The notes under the pieces are model-generated. The model was not told the DNA's origin. It did not search any database and saw nothing but the letters and a program-made list of their open reading frames with translations. Source: an uncultured Eubacteriaceae bacterium (GTDB lineage: Bacteria; Bacillota; Clostridia; Lachnospirales; CAG-274). Taken from it: a DNA stretch of 20,585 nt. The DNA lies in NCBI GenBank assembly GCA_947565475.1, contig CANOGI010000008.1, positions 1 through 20,585 of the forward strand, written 5' to 3'. Shown piece after piece: positions 15,620 through 20,585 of this stretch. A program made the position numbers and the translations under genes. Each line of letters starts with the position of its first letter. The stretch's first letter is position 1.

Positions 15620-15760
15620 TATAGTGAACAAAATTTAAAAGAAGTAAAAAAATCATTTTACTTGCACGACCTACAAATTGCTGACGTAATTCGCTATCGG
15701 TCAGCAGTATTTACGCACCCGTAAAATATTTTTTTAGACTTTTTAATTTTGTTAACTATA
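15620..15760 (+). mobile_element. MITE, family B, copy 2 (141 bp)
   Basis: Full-length relative of the element at 7672-7814 in opposite orientation. Ends TATAGTGAACAAAATTTAAA and, from the right, TATAGTTAACAAAATTAAAA form inverted repeats. It has the internal TGCTGAC...GGTCAGCA hairpin. It lies about 84 bases upstream of sigK. Confidence 0.7.
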
Positions 15761-15822
15761 GTAAGTGAATTCAAAAAAGGCGAAAACTATTCTTTTCGCC
15801 TTTTTCAAGTTCATTCACTATA
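15757..15822. repeat. Family C 66-bp hairpin element between two family B copies
   Basis: Two 30-base arms are imperfect complements: TATAGTAAGTGAATTC followed by AAAAAAGGCGAAAA (15757-15786), and TTTTCGCC to CATTCACTATA (15793-15822). It shares its first TATA with the end of the preceding family B element. It appears to replace the left half of the next family B copy. Confidence 0.6.
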
Positions 15823-15830
15823 TTTGTATG

Positions 15831-15923
15831 TCCTGCAAATTGTTGACGTAATTTTCTTATCGGTCAGCAGCGCTTGCGCTCTCATAAAATATTTTTTCAC
15901 GCTTTTTAAGTTTGTTCACTTTA
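15831..15923 (+). repeat. MITE, family B, copy 3 (left-truncated)
   Basis: From TGCAAATTGTTGACGTAATT to AAGTTTGTTCACTTTA it follows the right two-thirds of family B copies 1 and 2. The left third is missing where the family C hairpin adjoins. Confidence 0.6.
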
Positions 15924-15934
15924 AAAGAAAAAGA

Positions 15935-16029
15935 GACTGTCACGTTAAGAAAAATCAATACAAGATATAGATATTTTAAACTTTAATATATACTATATCT
16001 TGTTGTATATTTTACTTAGCGCGACAGTC
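15935..16029 (-). terminator. Large inverted repeat, likely terminator region of the PL1 gene
   Basis: Arms of about 36 bases (GACTGTCACGTTAAG...ACAAGATATAG and CTATATCTTG...CGCGACAGTC) pair imperfectly around a short AT-rich loop. The structure begins 15 bases past the PL1 stop codon on the - strand, and so could stop that transcript. Its outer ends make it look like another tiny inverted-repeat element. Confidence 0.5.
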
Positions 16030-16044
16030 ATTATTTCAAATTAT

Positions 16045-18435
16045 TTAGTTTACTATAATAGCATAAATAAGTGCCGAATTAGTATTTATGGAAATATAAT
16101 ATGTTCCGTCTTCCGCCGCTGTGAACTCATAAGGTTTTGGAGTGCTGTCGGCGGTAAACGCTTTGGTCTCGGTTGTGTAATCGGAAGCTTTCGTAAAGGC
16201 GACTTCGCCTAATTTAGTCTGACTTACAGGTTTTACGTAAACTTTAATTTTGTTACCTGATTTAAGATTTAAACCTATGGCGTTTTTGGAAGGTTCTTTT
16301 TTGTTTGCCACAAAAGTGTTGTTCGCCGCGGTGATTTTAAGAGCCCTCGCTTTGAAACTCATTCCGTCTACGTTATCAAAAGGTTTATTTGTTTCAATAG
16401 TATCAGGGGCGTAAAAAGTTATTCCGTTTACAGTACTTGTTACTTTTGCTGTTAATCCTGCGTAAGCGTCGTCAGAGAAGTTATAAGTGGCAGCTCCTCC
16501 CACCGGAGGCGTTGGAGGATTATCTACGTTTCCCTCGTCTGATGTGGTTTCAGCTGGGATTTCACTATCGTTCCAATCTCTTCCGTTGGGAAATTTAAAG
16601 CTTGACCCTTTTATACATTTTTCTAATACCAAAGAAGCGTCGGCGGCATCTATGACGTCGTTTCCATCAACGTCCGCTAAATCAGCCTTAAAATTTTCGG
16701 CTGTGTCTAAAAGCTCGGTTTTGCTTAAAACATAGTTTAAAATAAGAGCGGCGTCGTTTACCTCAAGAACGTTGTTTCCGCTGACATCTCCCCAGCGGAT
16801 TATGTCAGTTCCCTGAGACGTAGTTGTCTCTACTGGGTTTTCAGAGTCTTTTGTAGTTATCTCTGTTGGATTTTCAGAGTCTTTTGTGGTAGATTCTGTC
16901 GTTGCTTCAGTTGTAGGGTTAATAGGATTTACTATTTCTCCGTCAGGGTCGATTACTTTTTTAGGCTCAGACGGTTTTGAGGGTGCTATAGGCGTACCCG
17001 GTTCAACGGAAGTGTATTTGAACCCTGGGGTGTCGTCATAGACAGGTTCGTCTGGTACGACGGGCTCTCCGTAAACAACTCCTAAAAATGAGATATTTAT
17101 GCCTTTGCCTTTTGAGTAAACATAATATGTTCCGGCTGACGGCAGTGAAACGGGAGCTTTTGAGAGAGTTGTTGAAACTCCGGTTCCTGATAACACTGTT
17201 CCATCTTCTGAGACTACCTCAAGAAATCTTTCGTCAGTTGATGTTGATGAGCCTGATAAATATAAAATCCCTTTATCTGTTGTAGTAAATTTAACCGCTC
17301 TGGCGTCTTTGCTTCCGGCGCCTCCAAGCTGTATACCTTTGCTACTATTTACGCTAACAGTTTTATCGCTTGCGGCGAGTATAGTAAATGTACCGGGGCT
17401 TCCGGTAACATCTGTGTTCGCGGAATAAGTAGTTGACGTCTTAGAAAAATTGGAACTTTCTATTTTAAGGTCGTACTGTAAACTCTCTGTCGCTGAGGAG
17501 GTGAGATTATTAGGATTGCCCGCGGTTATTTTAGATTGCTCTGTTTTATTTGGGAGATTAAGTCCCTCAAGTTTAGCCACAGGCTGATACTCAACAACGT
17601 TTCCGTCTATTCCCGTAAGAGAAGAGGGAGTTCCGCCTGTTTGGGTTCCCTTAACGGTTCCACCTACGGAAACAAGATTTGATTTATAGTTTACTACAGA
17701 TGATTTAAGCCCGTCTATAATTCCATAGTTTTTATCTTCCACGGCGTTGTCAAAAGTCCATGTAAGATCCCCTCTGTTTAAACGTCCAGCGTTAGATACC
17801 ACGTATGTGGGAACATTATTAGCGGCTAAGGGGGTATAATCATACATCAAGGAGCTGTCTGTATCAAAATTTGAGTATCTAACTCCGCTTTTCACAACTT
17901 TAGCTATATAAGTGTCAGGAACCTTTGTATCTCTGGTTGGGGCGCAGTAAGCGTCTTCTCCTGTTATAAATTTAAAGTTTCCTGCCATAATATTGCCGTA
18001 TTCTTTGATATAACCGCCGTCCTCGCCGGAGAAAGTTCCGGCGCCCATGGCGTCGGTGCCCTGTAAGGAAACCATCATAGGGTTGTTTACACTTCTGAAA
18101 TAGTTGTTTTCAACAAACGCCGAACCTCCTGTGGTCACACCTACACCATATTTAGAGTTTCCATCATAGTAATTATTGTATATATGGACATCGCCGCCTC
18201 TCATTCTTGGATGACGGGAGTCTGAATGGTCAAACCAGTTGTTACAATATGTTACATAGTAATGGCTGTAGCAGTCAGCAGTCATACCGCACAGGGAGGT
18301 TTTGCCTGAATCCCATAAATGGTTTTCAGAAAAAGTTACCCATGTGGAGCCAACTTTAATATCAAGGGAGCCGTCGCCTTTCGCCTGGTCGGAGTCGCCG
18401 CCGGCTTTTCCGTAGAAAAGGTCAATGTTATGAAC
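16045..18435 (-). pseudogene. PL1 pectate lyase with dockerin: part of the gene after an in-frame TAG
   Basis: Downstream part of one secreted PL1 pectate lyase gene (full frame 16045-19338, 1097 codons), in the same frame as the N-terminal part and separated from it only by TAG 18436-18438. Residues are numbered on the restored protein. The PL1 beta-helix continues with VHNIDLFYGKAGGDSDQ (302-318), calcium-binding DGSLD (322-326) and the catalytic-region motif SRHPRMR (374-380), to about 600. A beta-sandwich domain follows (about 616-756), then a Thr/Glu/Pro linker with two 11-residue repeats (TTKDSENPTEI type, about 817-838). Next is a type I dockerin (about 850-911) with two calcium loops, GDVSGNNVLEVNDAA and ADVDGNDVIDAADA. 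A second beta-sandwich domain ends the protein (949-1097). The dockerin implies attachment to a cohesin scaffold. The first ATG after the stop (18285) has no ribosome binding site, so separate translation is doubtful. Confidence 0.85.
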
Positions 18436-19338
18436 CTAAAGGTTACAATTGCCTGTGTCCATTGATATACAGTCATCCATACAGTTTAAAACGCCAAAGT
18501 TGCGAAGCTCTACATTTCCAGTGTTTCTTAAAAGCATACCGAAACCGTTTATACCAGCGTCGTTTCCGATACCTTCGATTGTAAGGTTAAGGTTAGAGTA
18601 TTTAGCTTTTCCCTTAATCTGGAGACCTTCCTCGCCTGAGTCAAATCTGTCCATGTCGGTATCTTTTATCATACCTATAATACGAATGACAATAGGTCTT
18701 GTCTCACTGCCCTTCTCAAGAGCCTGAATAATGTCCTGAAAACCTGTTCGCTGTACGATGTCTTTGTCAACTTTAATTCCGGCTGTAACGGTTTTCGCCG
18801 TTTCGCTTGTCACGTATATAACAACAGCGTCATCTTTTAATGTACCGTCTTTATTATAGGCGCCGGCGCCTTTATATGTTGAGCTGTCAGCCCATGCGAA
18901 ACCCGCGCGGTTATAAGCTCTTACGTCTATGCCCTGCTGTATAGACCAGGCGAGCTCTTGTCCTATACCGTCTTTAGCGACAATTTTAAGGTCATACTCT
19001 CCGGCGGAAAGCCCTACGGCGTCCGCTCTCCAATATGTAGGATATTGTCTTATAAGCTCATCGTCTAATTGCTTGTAAGCGTCGTCGCCCTCGGAGGATT
19101 TTTTTACATAAACCTCGTATTTGCTTGTTCCCGGCACAGGAAGCCACTCGGCGAAAACGGATTCTTTCCATCCTCCCGCTGTTACCGTCATTTTTGAGGC
19201 GGCGAGGGTTATTGTCTCATCGGCGGGGGATATGGTCTCGTTTTTGTCTGTGGCGGATACTAAATTAGCTGTAAACGAAGAAAAAATCATGACTGATGAA
19301 ATAACAGCCGCCACAAAACGTTTAATGTTTATTTTCAT
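18436..19338 (-). CDS. PL1 pectate lyase: N-terminal 300 residues, ended by the premature TAG
   Basis: First part of the interrupted PL1 gene and the only portion sure to be translated. It has a signal peptide (1-29, cut near LVSA), an Fn3-like domain (about 49-150: EWLPVPGTSKYEVYVKK, LSAGEYDLKIVAKDG), and the start of the PL1 beta-helix (about 165-300: FQDIIQALEKG, TIEGIGNDAGINGFG, LRNFGVLNCMDDCISMDTG). It stops after NCNL. In this PL1 group a Trp normally follows (NCN-hydrophobic-W-VHN), so TAG most likely arose from TGG. The catalytic Arg motif lies after the stop, so the fragment should be inactive. AGGAGG sits seven bases before ATG 19338, and a near-consensus promoter lies at 19400-19428, so expression signals are intact. 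The AraC-type gene upstream probably controls it. Confidence 0.85.
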   Translation of the reverse strand: MKINIKRFVAAVISSVMIFSSFTANLVSATDKNETISPADETITLAASKMTVTAGGWKESVFAEWLPVPGTSKYEVYVKKSSEGDDAYKQLDDELIRQYPTYWRADAVGLSAGEYDLKIVAKDGIGQELAWSIQQGIDVRAYNRAGFAWADSSTYKGAGAYNKDGTLKDDAVVIYVTSETAKTVTAGIKVDKDIVQRTGFQDIIQALEKGSETRPIVIRIIGMIKDTDMDRFDSGEEGLQIKGKAKYSNLNLTIEGIGNDAGINGFGMLLRNTGNVELRNFGVLNCMDDCISMDTGNCNL

Positions 19339-19399
19339 TAATATTCCTCCTTATAAAATATACGTACTCTACAACAACATTGAAAAATCTACCTATTAC

Positions 19400-19428
19400 A
19401 TCATAACACCAATTGTTAAAAATGTCAA
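19400..19428 (-). promoter_or_regulatory. Sigma-A promoter of the PL1 gene
   Basis: On the - strand, TTGACA (19423-19428) and TATGAT (19400-19405) are 17 bases apart, giving a leader of roughly 55 bases to ATG 19338. The layout matches the PL9 promoter at 6849-6877. The rest of the 19339-19653 gap holds only AT-rich DNA and two copies of CTGGCCTGCT (about 19497 and 19624), which could be a binding-site pair or a decayed repeat. Confidence 0.75.
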
Positions 19429-19653
19429 TATAATTATATTAATAAAAAATAAAACTATAAAAAATATACAATATTTAAATAGGGCCTGTTTTTATCTGGC
19501 CTGCTTAAATTGTATAGTGTTCATGACTTTTTTGGGAGGGTTATAGCAATTAGCGAAATTTTTAGAGCGAATCAACAAAAGAATTCCTTGATACGTCAGA
19601 TTTATTAAAATTTGTTTATTTATACTGGCCTGCTATAGTAATACGAAAGTTTT

Positions 19654-20460
19654 TTAAGCTTTAGACGGTTTAGTATAGTTGATAATATTATTTTTAAACT
19701 CCGATGGAGATATTCCGTAAATGTCTTTAAACACTCTGTTGAAAGTGCGGATGCTGTCAAAGCCAGAGTCGAAAGCGATGTCCGTCAGTGTTCGGTTTGT
19801 CGTTCTTATAAGAGTCGAGGCGTATTCAGAGCGGATTAGCCCCAAATAAGAGCGCAGATTCATTTTAAAATGTTCTTTAAATATTCTTGATATGTAATAT
19901 ACATTTACGTTAAATATTTTAGCCAGGGTTTCTCTTGTTATGTCCTGAGTAAAGTTATTTTCTATATACTCGGTTATTTTATAAGTTAAGTCTTTAGAGG
20001 GGGTCCGGATAGAATTGGTTAAAATAAGGGAGTTTATTATGTTTGATAGAATTATGCAGGTATAGCCGAATTTTACCTGAAAGTTGCTGTTGGGCGAGAG
20101 ATGTGACAGGGCGAAAAGTGTTTCCTCGTCTATATCTGTCGCGTATACTATGGGGTTATTGGGGAGATGGTTTTTAAAGCTTGGGAAAAGAGAGCCTAAC
20201 AATTTAGGGTCGCACATTATAAGAAGCTCGTCCGCGGTTTTTGTTTTCTCGGTAAAATAGGAATGTATTATATCGGGAAATATTACGGCAAGTTCTCCTT
20301 TGCCCACGCAATAATTTTTATTGTCTATTTTTATATGCTGAGCACCATCGTAGACGTATAAAAGTTCTATATATTTATGAAAATGCTCGGGAAATTTTAC
20401 CTCGTATGTGTTGTGTTTCACGGTAAGCTCGGTTTTTCTTATTTCATAAAAAGGCAACAT
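19654..20460 (-). CDS. AraC-family transcriptional regulator
   Basis: A 268-residue regulator with a cupin-like N-terminal sensing domain (about 10-90; HFHKYIELLYVYDG at 26-39 and GELAVIFPDIIHSY at 55-68 are typical) and a C-terminal AraC DNA-binding domain (about 158-260) with two helix-turn-helix units. The second unit carries the signature TDIAFDSGFDSIRTFNRVFKD (226-246), closed by YGISPSEFK. The cupin part probably binds a sugar or oligogalacturonide. It lies upstream of the PL1 gene on the same strand, 315 bases apart with a separate promoter, which suggests it activates the pectin genes; this is inference. GTGAGG precedes the ATG. Ser/Thr-rich turns and a basic C-terminus are unremarkable. 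Confidence 0.9.
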   Translation of the reverse strand: MLPFYEIRKTELTVKHNTYEVKFPEHFHKYIELLYVYDGAQHIKIDNKNYCVGKGELAVIFPDIIHSYFTEKTKTADELLIMCDPKLLGSLFPSFKNHLPNNPIVYATDIDEETLFALSHLSPNSNFQVKFGYTCIILSNIINSLILTNSIRTPSKDLTYKITEYIENNFTQDITRETLAKIFNVNVYYISRIFKEHFKMNLRSYLGLIRSEYASTLIRTTNRTLTDIAFDSGFDSIRTFNRVFKDIYGISPSEFKNNIINYTKPSKA

Positions 20461-20506
20461 TTTCTAACCTCACTTTTTGTCTAATTGTATTTACAATATG
20501 TCTTTT

Positions 20507-20535
20507 ATTCTATCATTTTTTCAGGTAAAATACAA
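20507..20535 (-). promoter_or_regulatory. Possible promoter of the AraC-type gene
   Basis: On the - strand, TTGTAT (20530-20535) and TAGAAT (20507-20512) are 17 bases apart, with a leader of about 40 bases. The -35 is only a partial match to consensus. From here to the window end I see no gene. Confidence 0.45.
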
Positions 20536-20585
20536 GTATAAAGATAATAAATGTTTGGAAATCTTTAAAAAGACGTATTTTATGG

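Noticed and set aside
18436..18438. General reassignment of TAG to an amino acid in this organism
   Set aside because: The LuxC-like gene ends naturally at TAG (2620-2622) with the next gene's ribosome binding site just after it, and no other internal TAG interrupts a gene in the window.

Overview
The window looks like chromosomal DNA of an anaerobic, AT-rich, spore-forming Clostridia (Bacillota). The grounds are low GC, strong AGGAGG-type ribosome binding sites, a sporulation sigma factor of the SigK type, a dockerin-bearing secreted pectate lyase, and Thr/Glu/Pro-rich linkers. I cannot name a genus from the sequence alone.

Left part (about 380-4710, + strand): a compact four-gene operon encoding a LuxE-like acyl-protein synthetase, a LuxC-like acyl-CoA/acyl-protein reductase, an AMP-forming acyl ligase and a GNAT N-acetyltransferase resembling the PseH type. 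No luciferase is present. The set fits activation and reduction of an acyl group, or acyl transfer, for a surface-sugar or flagellin-glycan type pathway. That role is inferred from family membership and gene order.

Right part (about 5200-20460, all real genes on the - strand except one small HTH regulator): a dispersed pectin-degradation locus. It holds a secreted PL9 pectate lyase, a very large (1555 aa) secreted PL11 rhamnogalacturonan lyase with about 900 residues of accessory domains, and a PL1 pectate lyase with an internal type I dockerin. An AraC-family regulator lies upstream of the PL1 gene. The PL1 gene is split by one in-frame TAG at a position where the family normally has Trp (TGG). 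A sigK gene with a hydrophobic pro-sequence, and no inserted element, sits between the PL11 and PL1 genes.

The intergenic space is unusually rich in small non-coding repeats. At least five families with terminal inverted repeats can be seen (called A to E here). A further structured repeat, called P here, has left and right hairpins, no terminal inverted repeats, and one orientation at all seven sites. Copies of P show a long-range pairing between their ends with one compensatory base change. In general shape P resembles a non-autonomous IS200/IS605-like (PATE) element or the omega-RNA/right-end portion of a TnpB element. Some elements are nested in others, and some abut stop codons or lie just upstream of start codons. 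No transposase gene is visible. This repeat landscape and the amber-interrupted lyase are the most notable features.
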